Source of the DNA: Bradyrhizobium sp. | GTDB lineage: Bacteria; Pseudomonadota; Alphaproteobacteria; Rhizobiales; Xanthobacteraceae | Direction of reading: 5' to 3' | Length of the DNA stretch: 54,888 nucleotides | Assembly: GCF_016213215.1 (NCBI RefSeq) | Contig: NZ_JACRAW010000109.1 | Span: 1 to 54,888, forward strand | Part shown: piece after piece, positions 7,894 through 15,615 of the stretch | How the letters are laid out: every line of letters begins with the position of its first letter | How positions within the stretch are numbered: position 1 is the first letter of the stretch | Program-made: the position numbers and the translations under genes | The notes under the pieces: model-generated | Seen by the model: only the letters and a program-made list of their open reading frames with translations | Databases searched by the model: none | What the model was told of the DNA's origin: nothing

Positions 7894-8820
7894 TTAAGCG
7901 CCGCCGAAGTTCCAGACGGGAATGCCGAGCCGCTTCGCCTTGTCGGCGAGGTTGGCCTGGATGCCGGTGCCGGGAAACACCATGACGCCGATCGGCAGCG
8001 TTTCGAGCATGGCGTCGTTGCGCTTGAACGGAGCTGCCTTGGCATGTTTGGTCCAGTTCGGCTTGAACGCGATTTGCGGCACCTTGCGGTGGGTCGCCCA
8101 TTTGGCGGCGATTAGCTCAGCGCCCTTGGGCGAGCCACCATGCAGCAGGACCATGTCAGGGTGCTTGGCATGCACCTTGTCGAGCCGGTCCCAGATGAGC
8201 GAGACGTCGTTGAAGTCGAGCCCACCAGTGAGAGCGACCTTCGGTCCAGGCGGCAACATCGGCTCGGTTTCTGCGCGGCGTTTTGCCGCCAGGAAGTCTC
8301 TGGAGTCGATCATGGCCGCGGTGAGCGTGCGATGGTTGACCAACGATCCGGCGCGGGGTCGCCAGGATGCGCCAGTATGAAGCTCGAAGTGCTCGATGGC
8401 CCGATCACGGAAGAACTCCATGCAGTCGCGGCGCTCGATGAGCGTGATGCCCTGCGCGGTGAGGCGCTCGAGTTCGACCGATTGCACCTCTGAGCCGTCC
8501 TGCTCGCGCTGGCTCCTGCGCTGGGCCTGCTCGTTAGCATCGAGCTCGCGTTCGATGCGGTTCGTCGCTCGGTGAAACAGATTGACCGCCGACCACAGCA
8601 GGTCTGGAAGATCAGGCTCGAGGCGGGTGTCGCTCAGAGTAGCGATCACGGCGTCGAAGATGTCGGCGATCGCGACCGTAATGGTCTTGCCTTCGGGCAG
8701 CGGCCGTGGATCGGGTTCGCCCTCGAAGGGGCGGTAGCCGTAGAGCTGAAGCGCCTCAAGAACGTGATCGGTTGGAGATGAGCTGTGCGGCGGTTCGAAG
8801 TCGTCGTGATCGGTCGTCAT
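7894..8820 (-). CDS. DUF2493 (YspA-like, SLOG superfamily) protein
   Basis: A 308-residue protein. The C-terminal ~120 residues form the DUF2493 domain, a Rossmann-like SLOG relative: KVALTGGLDFNDVSLIWDRL, then MVLLHGGSPKGAELIAAKWA and VMVFPGTGIQANLADKAKRL. SLOG domains bind nucleotide-derived ligands, but the function of this branch is unknown. The N-terminal half is acidic and helical (EREREL-like blocks). The ATG at 8820 gives MTTDHDDFEPP; an upstream ATG in the open frame is less likely. It belongs to the leftward island backbone. Confidence 0.85.
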   Translation of the reverse strand: MTTDHDDFEPPHSSSPTDHVLEALQLYGYRPFEGEPDPRPLPEGKTITVAIADIFDAVIATLSDTRLEPDLPDLLWSAVNLFHRATNRIERELDANEQAQRRSQREQDGSEVQSVELERLTAQGITLIERRDCMEFFRDRAIEHFELHTGASWRPRAGSLVNHRTLTAAMIDSRDFLAAKRRAETEPMLPPGPKVALTGGLDFNDVSLIWDRLDKVHAKHPDMVLLHGGSPKGAELIAAKWATHRKVPQIAFKPNWTKHAKAAPFKRNDAMLETLPIGVMVFPGTGIQANLADKAKRLGIPVWNFGGA

Positions 8821-8919
8821 GGCTGAGGCCCTTGCCGGATTGGCCGCGCCCATCGCGGCCTTCGTGGCGATCACTCAGACGGCAGCGGATGCGGACCAGA
8901 ACCCGAAGCAAAGCGGAGG

Positions 8920-9033
8920 GCCGAAGCGCCAGCGGAGGATGGCGAAGGTGCGGCTATTTTGCCTGGCGGTGCAAAGGCCTTGTGAAGACGCGACCTGTCG
9001 CTTCTGTGTCAGGGCCGGCGGAAAATAGCCGCA
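8920..9033. repeat. Intergenic repeat followed by a 12-bp inverted repeat (copy 2)
   Basis: CCGAAGCGCCAGCGGAGGAT at 8921 matches the copy at 6762. It is followed by TGCGGCTATTTT (8949-8960) and its exact inverse AAAATAGCCGCA (9022-9033), a 12-bp stem with a 61-base loop. The two copies have different stem sequences but keep the pairing. Confidence 0.55.
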
Positions 9034-9152
9034 TCGCAGCCATTGCCGGTCCGCAGCACCTGCCGTCCGATCGCCCTCTAGAAGGCCCGGGCGCGACTCT
9101 TATCCGGAAGCCACAGCTTGCGACCGGACGCGACGGAGCCGAGATCGCACCT

Positions 9153-10205
9153 TCAACCGGCCTCGACGGTCGGGAAAGGCGTGAAGCGAACGACATCACA
9201 AGGTGCGAGTTGAACGCGCAAGGCCGCGCGAAGCTCATCGAACCCCAGAGCCCGCAGATCCTCGTTGAAGTCGCCAAGCCTGGGCGACAATCCAATCGCC
9301 TCGATACCCGCCGCCACGGCACGCTGGGTCAAAGCAATTGCGGCCTGATCACCGGCCGGATCGGCATCGCGCGCGATATAGAGCCGGCGAAGCGTTGGCG
9401 GGAGCAATAATGCCGCAAGGTGGTTGGCGGAGAGTGCAGCGGCCGTCGGAAGCGTCGGCAGCACGCACCGTAGCGAGAGCATCGTCTCGAGGCCTTCACC
9501 TGCGGCCATGACGTCGGTCACGACACCAACTCGGACGGCGTTGCCGAGTAGAAAGCCCATTGCGCGTCGTGGCGTGTCGATCGGCGCCTTGCCGCGACCG
9601 GCAGGATCCAGCCAGGTCCGGTGAACGCCGGCGATGACACCATTGAGCGTGGTGACGGCGGCGATCAAGGCGGGCCACATCTCGGTCGGCAAGTCTCTAT
9701 CCGGCTTGTAGTAGCAGCGCGGATGGAAGCGAAGGCTCTCCGTCTCGCCCAGGGCCGTGATGCCGCGCGTCCGAAGATAGGTTTCGGCGATGGTGCGGTA
9801 AATCGGCTTTGACATGGCGAACAGGCGCCTTGCCGATTCCGGTGAGCCGACCGGCGCTGGAGGGATCCGAGTGCTAGATTTCGGCTCAAGCTCAGACCGC
9901 GGCAGGTTGAGAAAGCGATGAGCTTCGGCAACGACATCGGCAAAATCAACAAGCCCACAGCTTTCCCGGATGACGTCGAGCAGATCGCCATGCTCGCCGG
10001 TTGCCGCATCCGTCCATTTGCCGGCGGCGCCTTTGCCGGCTACCGGTCTCTTCAGGCGGACGAACATGGACCGCCCTGGTGTGTTTCGAACGTCGCCAAC
10101 GATCCAATGACGGCCCGAGCGCCGTCCGTTCGACAGATAATACCGGCAGACGCTTTCGGCCTGGTCGGCGAGGCGGCGGGCAAGATCAGACGCTTGCGTG
10201 GACAT
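9153..10205 (-). CDS. Toprim domain protein (primase-like)
   Basis: A 350-residue protein with an N-terminal primase-like part (YLSNGRRSGRHWIVG, GKWTDAATGEHGDLLDVI) and a C-terminal Toprim domain: the acidic VMAAGEGLETML strand and the RLYIARDADPAGD motif (DxD) that binds metal in primases and topoisomerases. Such proteins (DUF7146-type) accompany ParB-like and DUF932 genes in rhizobial islands and probably serve DNA replication or transfer. The ATG at 10205 gives MSTQASDLARRL; another at 10220 (MSEVAMSTQ) is possible. Confidence 0.85.
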   Translation of the reverse strand: MSTQASDLARRLADQAESVCRYYLSNGRRSGRHWIVGDVRNTPGRSMFVRLKRPVAGKGAAGKWTDAATGEHGDLLDVIRESCGLVDFADVVAEAHRFLNLPRSELEPKSSTRIPPAPVGSPESARRLFAMSKPIYRTIAETYLRTRGITALGETESLRFHPRCYYKPDRDLPTEMWPALIAAVTTLNGVIAGVHRTWLDPAGRGKAPIDTPRRAMGFLLGNAVRVGVVTDVMAAGEGLETMLSLRCVLPTLPTAAALSANHLAALLLPPTLRRLYIARDADPAGDQAAIALTQRAVAAGIEAIGLSPRLGDFNEDLRALGFDELRAALRVQLAPCDVVRFTPFPTVEAG

Positions 10206-10275
10206 GGCGACCTCAGACATGGGCAAGGCCCGCCGTCGCCGGCGGGCCCGAGGGTGCGTGCGCGTACTCCTTTCG

Positions 10276-12405
10276 TTACTCGGCTGCGACAGCGTGCGGC
10301 TCTGTCGCAACCACCTCATCTTCGGCTGGGAGCTCAGGATCAGCCATGGCCGTTTCGTAGCCGGCCGTCGCCGATTGCTCGCCGATCGGCTCGGTCGGCA
10401 ACTCCACGGCGGCTTCGGGCATCCGAGACGCTGCGACCACCGCGCGGCCGGGCGTACGCAACGGCTCCGGCAGCCAGCCCGAGCCGGCGAGCAGCTCCTG
10501 GGCCCGCTCCGCCATCTCGGCTTTCTTCAGGTGCTCGATCAGTTGAGCTGCGCTCTCGCCCTTGGCCTCCCGCACGGCTTGCAGGATGCGCGCCTTGGTC
10601 ACGCGCCCGAAATAATTCTCAACCGTTGGCGACCAGCCTGCCGCCGCAACATCAAGCCCGATCGTCTCGGCGATGCGGTCGGCGAGCGCCAGCGCGCGCG
10701 GGCGCCGATTCCAGGGCTCGTAGACCGCGTTGACGCTGAGCGCGACGCAGTGGGCGAACAGGGCATCGCAGCTGTCCGGATCGAAGGCGAGCAGTGCGTC
10801 CCAGAGCTCGGTCGACTCGCGTGGCAGATGCTCCGACCAGCGCCGGTGCCTCTCGTCGACAGCTTTGGCGACCGCGGCATCGTTCAGACCGGGCGCCTGA
10901 TTGCCGAAGACGACGCTTTTCACGTCGATATCGAGACAGGACTCGGACGTGTAGCGATAAAAGAGTTTCAGGCAGAGCGCATGCAGTGTCGCCAGGAACG
11001 CCACATCCGGGTCCTGAGCCAGCGCATCGCGCAAGGCAAGCGTACGATACGCCGTGAGCTCGATCATCAGGCGATCGGGGATTGGCTTGATGCCCTCCTC
11101 TTCCTCAGGCTCATCCTGGGCGACCGGGGCGCTCGCCTGCACCTCAGCGCCGTGTCCCAACACAGAGGCGGCCGACCCAGGACCGCTCGACTCCTCGTCG
11201 GTGACAGGTTGGGATTCCGGAACTGCCGGTTCGTCTTCAGGCCGGACATAGCCGCGCTCGATCCGCAGCTCACCTGAGCCGTCGATACTGACGAAGACAC
11301 CGGCACGGGCAACCTCGTCGGGCTCATACTTGACCGGTCGTTCATCAAGCGCGGCGAGCGCCGTCTCGATTTCCCCAAGCCGCTGGTCGACCTCTTCCGG
11401 AAGTTCGTCCGCTTCCGCATGGGCCTGCTCGAGACGTTCCTGCTCGGCGTGCAGAGCTTCAGCCGTGGCAACCTCCTCTTCGCTCATCGCGATCGGTTCA
11501 CCGGAAAGATGCCGCAGGCCGAAAGTGTGACCGTAGGGGAAGTCGATGGCCATTTCGATCCATTTCCAGCCCTCGGCACGAACGCCATCTGCCGCGCGCT
11601 CCAGCTTCTCGGCGACGAGGCGGTCGAGCAGCCCAGGATCTTGCAGCCAGCCGCCATCGTCCTGCTGGAAAAGGTCCCGCATGACAGCGCCGCTGGCGGC
11701 TTCATAGGCGTCAATGCCGACAAACTGGGCCCGCTTGTCGGAGGCACGCACACCGCCCTCGGTCAGGAGGCGCCGAATGTAGTACGGCTCCTTCGTGTGC
11801 GAGCGCTGGACCGCCTCCCACACCTGCTCCTGACGCTCGTGGTCCGGGTTGACCGTGAACGCCATGAGCTGGTCGAGCGTCATGCCGTCCTCGGCATAGA
11901 TATCGAGCAGCTGTGGTGAAACCGCAGCAAGCTTGAGCCTCTGCTTGACCACCTGGACGCTGACGAAGAACACGGCTGCGATCTCCTCCTCGGTCTGACC
12001 TTTCTCGCGCAGATCCCGGAACGCGCGAAACTGGTCGAGCGGGTGGAGCGGTGCCCTCTGCACGTTCTCGGCAAGCGAATCCTCCTCGGCGAGACCTTCG
12101 GTCCGCAGGACACAGGGGACGGGGGCATTGCGTGCCAGCCTCTTCTGCTTGACCAGAAGCTCAAGGGCCCGATAGCGCCGCCCACCGGCCGGAACTTCGA
12201 ACATCCCGGTTTCCGCGCCGGCGTCGTCAAGGACCGGCCGCACGGTGAGGCTCTGAAGGAGCGTGCGGCGGGCAATATCCTGCGCGAGCTCCTCGATCGA
12301 GACGCCCGCCTTGATGCGGCGGACATTGGACTGGCTCAGCACCAGCTTGTTGAACGGAATATCCCGGGACTGACTGAGCGTGATCTTCTGAACGGACTTC
12401 GCCAT
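10276..12405 (-). CDS. Large ParB/RepB/Spo0J-like nuclease-domain protein
   Basis: A 709-residue protein. The N-terminal ~200 residues are a ParB/Srx-fold domain: IPFNKLVLSQSNVRRIK, VPAGGRRYRALELL and LAENVQRAPLHP, the CTP-binding ParB boxes, then an HTH (EEIAAVFFVSVQVVKQRL). The long rest is acidic and helical and not assigned. These long ParB-like proteins are island-backbone genes; a partition or nuclease role is inferred. The start at 12405 (MAKSVQKITLSQSRD) follows a structured leader and a GGAG ribosome site. A GC-rich hairpin (10222-10252) lies between this gene and the Toprim gene. Confidence 0.88.
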   Translation of the reverse strand: MAKSVQKITLSQSRDIPFNKLVLSQSNVRRIKAGVSIEELAQDIARRTLLQSLTVRPVLDDAGAETGMFEVPAGGRRYRALELLVKQKRLARNAPVPCVLRTEGLAEEDSLAENVQRAPLHPLDQFRAFRDLREKGQTEEEIAAVFFVSVQVVKQRLKLAAVSPQLLDIYAEDGMTLDQLMAFTVNPDHERQEQVWEAVQRSHTKEPYYIRRLLTEGGVRASDKRAQFVGIDAYEAASGAVMRDLFQQDDGGWLQDPGLLDRLVAEKLERAADGVRAEGWKWIEMAIDFPYGHTFGLRHLSGEPIAMSEEEVATAEALHAEQERLEQAHAEADELPEEVDQRLGEIETALAALDERPVKYEPDEVARAGVFVSIDGSGELRIERGYVRPEDEPAVPESQPVTDEESSGPGSAASVLGHGAEVQASAPVAQDEPEEEEGIKPIPDRLMIELTAYRTLALRDALAQDPDVAFLATLHALCLKLFYRYTSESCLDIDVKSVVFGNQAPGLNDAAVAKAVDERHRRWSEHLPRESTELWDALLAFDPDSCDALFAHCVALSVNAVYEPWNRRPRALALADRIAETIGLDVAAAGWSPTVENYFGRVTKARILQAVREAKGESAAQLIEHLKKAEMAERAQELLAGSGWLPEPLRTPGRAVVAASRMPEAAVELPTEPIGEQSATAGYETAMADPELPAEDEVVATEPHAVAAE

Positions 12406-12465
12406 TAGAGTTTCTCCGCGACGGACGATCCAGAGCCCTTCTCTGGATCTTCTGGCCCGTCACGA
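12406..12465 (-). promoter_or_regulatory. Structured leader of the parB-like gene (motif copy A)
   Basis: On the minus strand an outer stem GACGG/CCGTC (12457-12461 with 12420-12424) encloses an inner stem ATCCAGAG/CTCTGGAT (12441-12448 with 12428-12435). The ribosome site GGAGA follows directly after the outer stem, before the ATG. The layout is shared with the leader of DUF932 and an orphan copy at 18475, although the inner stem sequences differ. Confidence 0.55.
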
Positions 12466-12565
12466 AGTCGAGCGCCGCCCTCTTCCTCTGGAGGGCGGCG
12501 CCGAAGCAGAATCACGAAGGTCGCGCCTTGCACCCGGAAGATCCGCCGGGCGGCTCGACCGTTTA

Positions 12566-13762
12566 TCAGGCGGCGCGGTCGAGGAGCTTCTTCGCCCGAG
12601 CCTCGAGATCAAGCCTGATATCCTGGTGCGGCTTATCGCGAGCAACGGCGGTGATGCCCTGCACGAAGTCGAAGACGCTCTCGGGTTTGCGGCCCTCCTC
12701 AGCGAGCACCGTCTCGATGATCCTCGCCGTGTCCGACTTGCCGAACCCCCGCTTGCGCAGGAATTCGGTCCGCTCCTCGTCGGTGCGCGCGACGATGCGC
12801 TCCCGGGCGGCCTTGATGCCGTTAACGAACGGCATCGGCGAGGAATTGGCGAACCGCGTGAGCGCCGGCGCTGCCTCATGGGCGAAGCGGGACGCGGCAT
12901 ATTTCGAGTGGCGGATGGTGATCTCTTCGAAATCCTCCACACCCCACAGATTGCGGTTCTGGCAGACGGCGCGAAGATAGAAGCTCGCGATCCCGAGCGT
13001 CTTGGCGCCGACCTCGGAATTCCAACAATAGAAGCCGCGGAAGTAGAGATCGGGCGAACCGTCCGGCAATTTCCCGGCCTCGATCGGATTGAGGTCGTCG
13101 ACCAGAAACAGGAAGACATCACGATCCGAGGCGTACAGCGTGGTCGAGTTCTTGGTGACGTCGACCAGGGGGGTGTAAATGCCGGTCGACCAGTCGAGCA
13201 CCCCCGGGATCTTCCACCGGGTGTCTCCGGTGCCATTGCCGGCGATCCGCTGCACGGCGGCGACCAGTTCATGGTCGTAGATCCGGCCGTAGTCGGGACC
13301 GGTCACGGCGCGCAGCTCGACGCGTCCGTCCTCGACCTCGAGAGTCTTGATCAACTCGGCGCGATGCGACGTCAGCCCATACTGGAGATTGATGGCGGCG
13401 AGCGGCGCTGGGAGCTGGCGCAAATAGGTGGATGGCGCGCCAACCATCGTTGCCAGTTGACCAAAGCTCCAGTGGGTCGGTGCGAGTGGCACCTCCTCGC
13501 CCGGCAGCATGAGCGCAAGCCGCTCCGCATCCTCACGGTTGGCCTCAACCCTGATTGCCGCGCTCTCGACTGTCCGGGTCCGGCTTCGCTCGGCGCGGCC
13601 GCGCACAGCGGCCTGGAGCTCCGAGAGGGACAGGTACCGCTCGTCCGCTGGCCGGGAGAACCATTCCGAGGACACGCGTCCGACGCGCTCACCACGGCTC
13701 ACATCCACCTTGTAGCCGCCACGCTCACCGCGAGTAGCGTCCAGAACATTCAGCTGGGTCAT
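12566..13762 (-). CDS. DUF932 domain protein
   Basis: A 398-residue protein of the DUF932 (phage/plasmid-like, LGT_TIGR03299-related) family. Visible conserved blocks are LAPTHWSFGQLATMVGAP, YLRQLPAPLAAINL, RAVTGPDYGRIYDHELV and FYCWNSEVGAKTLGI, followed by QNRNLWGV and a C-terminal helical part. The function is unknown; the family is frequent in plasmids, phages and conjugative islands. The ATG at 13762 (MTQLNVLDATRGERGG) is supported by a GGAG site just upstream; the open frame to 13918 is not conserved-looking. It is first in the leftward backbone series. Confidence 0.88.
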   Translation of the reverse strand: MTQLNVLDATRGERGGYKVDVSRGERVGRVSSEWFSRPADERYLSLSELQAAVRGRAERSRTRTVESAAIRVEANREDAERLALMLPGEEVPLAPTHWSFGQLATMVGAPSTYLRQLPAPLAAINLQYGLTSHRAELIKTLEVEDGRVELRAVTGPDYGRIYDHELVAAVQRIAGNGTGDTRWKIPGVLDWSTGIYTPLVDVTKNSTTLYASDRDVFLFLVDDLNPIEAGKLPDGSPDLYFRGFYCWNSEVGAKTLGIASFYLRAVCQNRNLWGVEDFEEITIRHSKYAASRFAHEAAPALTRFANSSPMPFVNGIKAARERIVARTDEERTEFLRKRGFGKSDTARIIETVLAEEGRKPESVFDFVQGITAVARDKPHQDIRLDLEARAKKLLDRAA

Positions 13763-13820
13763 GGGTCGTCTCCATGACGGGCGACCGAAAGCCTCTCTCT
13801 CGGCCTCAAACCCGTCGCGG
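13763..13820 (-). promoter_or_regulatory. Structured leader of the DUF932 gene (motif copy B)
   Basis: On the minus strand the outer stem GACGGG/CCCGTC (13811-13816 with 13776-13781) encloses an inner stem CCGA/TCGG (13800-13803 with 13785-13788). The ribosome site ATGGAGA follows the stem. Same layout as copy A, with a different inner stem. Confidence 0.55.
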
Positions 13821-13989
13821 AAGCCGCAAAACCAACTCTCACTCTCTTGGCAGATGTGTAGCTTTACACATAACCCGACAAGGCGCCTCCGTGAGCTGGT
13901 GCCGGCCCTACGCAGCAAGACACGAGACTGCCTTGTGCCGAGGTACGCTCAGATCCACCGGCGTGCGCTGCAGGCGCATCGCCCCAGCG

Positions 13990-14160
13990 AACAAGGCACC
14001 CGCAAGAGCGTGAGCATAGCGACGTCCCCGCAAAAGCGGGGACGCCACGCGGGACCGAGTGCAGCGACGAGACCGGTTAAAAGGGCGCCCGCAGGAGCGT
14101 CAGCATAGCGCCGCCATAGGCGGGACGCGGAACCGAGCGCCCCCGGCGAGACGCTCGTTA
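13990..14160. repeat. Long intergenic repeat, left copy (two units)
   Basis: Two similar units carry the phrase GAGCGTGAGCATAGCGACG (14006-14024; variant at 14096) and an accession-like tail GGGACCGAGTGCAGCGACGA. The 32 bp at 14049-14080 are identical to 18658-18689. The first unit holds a hairpin of the form GTCCCCGC..GCGGGGAC (14024-14044). No gene lies in 13821-14300. Confidence 0.7.
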
Positions 14161-14300
14161 CGCCATCCGCATAGCCGTATTTCACGGCCTGTAATTTGCA
14201 CCAGACTTACGCAACGGTCAAAGCCCGCAGCGAAATGGATGTCCACCACTGTTGCATACGTTTTGAATCCTGCAACATTGTTGTTAAGACAAACGCAGGG

Positions 14301-14525
14301 CTATTTCTTAAACAGCGCCAACCAGCCGATAAGCGCACCGAACAAGCCGGTGAGAGAGGTCGCAACTGCGATGAGCACCTTGCTTCTTAGCTCCCACCAT
14401 TGCCATCGCTCGTTCTTCTCCTTGCGAAGTTCGGCCCGAAGCGCAGCGTATCCTTTCTGGGTCAGCTGATATCCGCCGATATTGGTGGACTTTTCCCAAG
14501 CTTCCTCATCACTGTGAGGCGGCAC
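14301..14525 (-). CDS. Small membrane-anchored hypothetical protein
   Basis: A 74-residue protein starting at a GTG (14525). The N-terminal half is charged and helical (YQLTQKGYAALRAELRKEKN), and the C-terminus is one hydrophobic segment (VLIAVATSLTGLFGALIGWL) ending in FKK, which suggests a single-pass membrane protein with the bulk in the cytoplasm. I know similar small proteins only as hypotheticals. It begins six bases after the neighbouring gene stops, so the two form a pair. Confidence 0.55.
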   Translation of the reverse strand: MPPHSDEEAWEKSTNIGGYQLTQKGYAALRAELRKEKNERWQWWELRSKVLIAVATSLTGLFGALIGWLALFKK

Positions 14526-14531
14526 AGGAAC

Positions 14532-14759
14532 TCAATGCTTGTAGGCTTGGATGCACAGATACCTCGTCTCTAGTTGTTGCAGCCCGTCCTCCAGCAGCCA
14601 ATTCTCTTGGGCCTGGTCGGTCTTGAGATCGTAGATAAACCGGGAATGAAGGCCGGCAGCTGTCGCCTCGGCAACGGCCTTGTCATCGGCCTTGTAGTTT
14701 CTATTTAGCCTTCTGATAAGCCGGCGACGTTGGATCCAGTATTGGGGAAAGGTAAGCAT
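14532..14759 (-). CDS. Hypothetical protein, partner of the small membrane protein
   Basis: A 75-residue basic protein (MLTFPQYWIQRRRLIRRLNR) ending LQQLETRYLCIQAYKH. No family is recognised. It has sensible codon use, an AAGG ribosome site, and lies immediately upstream of the small membrane protein gene, so a two-gene unit is likely. The function is unknown. Confidence 0.5.
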   Translation of the reverse strand: MLTFPQYWIQRRRLIRRLNRNYKADDKAVAEATAAGLHSRFIYDLKTDQAQENWLLEDGLQQLETRYLCIQAYKH

Positions 14760-14851
14760 GACCTATTCTGTTGATACCGAAGAAGCCTTGCGCCGTCTGG
14801 CGGGTACAGCAGCCGCCGCTCCCGACGGGACCAAGTCATACCTCGGCTTTC

Positions 14852-15310
14852 TCATCCTTCACGCTGGAATCGGCGGAGAGAGATCCGGCGATGGTTTTGC
14901 TCCATGATCACCTCGCCCATACCTGAACCGCCAATCCAGTAAGAAAAATCAACCGTATTCCGACTTCTGTCGTGATCGGAGAACTCTCGGAAGCCGCTGA
15001 TCAAGAAGTCAGACCAACTGTCGTCAGGAAACTCGTGCCATTCGCCCTCAAACCAAAAGTTGGCGATCCCGCACAGAAGTGTCCTTTCAAGCTCATGCAC
15101 ACACCAAAATGGCTTGATGCCAATCACTTCACCGTTGGGCAGCCAAGTACAGGCCTCACGCAACCTTCTCTTGGGATTCGTGGTTTTTCCGAGTTTTAGA
15201 AGATCACCATTCCGAAGAATGTAGAGCCATCCGCCGTTGATGGCGGGATATGGAGACCACCAGGGCAACGGAGTGTTCGCAATGGAGAAGTCGCTATCAG
15301 GGACCTGCAC
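14852..15310 (-). CDS. GIY-YIG-fold protein (T5orf172/MUG113-like)
   Basis: A 152-residue protein. GGWLYILRNGDLLKLGKT gives a variant GIY-YIG signature (YIL ... LKLGKT), followed by PKRRLREA with the conserved Arg, and a later Glu in VHELERTLLCGI. This is the layout of stand-alone GIY-YIG nucleases of the T5orf172 group, which cut DNA. The C-terminal 50 residues are unassigned. It sits between small genes and a serine recombinase, in a cargo block flanked by repeats; a mobility or defence role is possible but not shown. Confidence 0.65.
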   Translation of the reverse strand: MQVPDSDFSIANTPLPWWSPYPAINGGWLYILRNGDLLKLGKTTNPKRRLREACTWLPNGEVIGIKPFWCVHELERTLLCGIANFWFEGEWHEFPDDSWSDFLISGFREFSDHDRSRNTVDFSYWIGGSGMGEVIMEQNHRRISLRRFQREG

Positions 15311-15615
15311 GGGACCTCAGCGCTGAATTACCGGCGAAGGAATCACCCCCCGCCCCTGGTTCGATGATGCGCGCAAATATTGCTGATGCAAATGTGCAAC
15401 CGGCTAACTTTCCTTGGTTGCAGCTCACTTAGGAGGTTTACAGCGCGCCGCCCCACTTACGAAGATCGCGGATGTCCGCGGCCTGGTTAGTCGTTGTCGG
15501 CCTTGAGCTTGCTGACGCCGTCCGAGTTATTCCTGCCGTCGCCGCTAAGGCCTTCGACGTTGCTCGGGGCCTTACCAGGGGGTAAGATCAATCAGTCCTT
15601 TCCGGACGTCGGCCG

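Noticed and set aside
10198..11277. 359-codon plus-strand frame opposite the ParB-like gene
   Set aside because: Shadow frame without motifs; Arg/Leu/Gly-rich composition from reverse reading.
12626..13777. 383-codon plus-strand frame opposite DUF932
   Set aside because: Shadow of a high-GC gene; the minus frame has family motifs and a ribosome site.
14758..14892. 44-codon plus-strand frame (MTYSVDTEEALRRLAG)
   Set aside because: Codon use looks plausible, but its start overlaps the divergent start of the gene at 14759 and its end overlaps the GIY-YIG gene; perhaps a fragment, not supportable as a gene.
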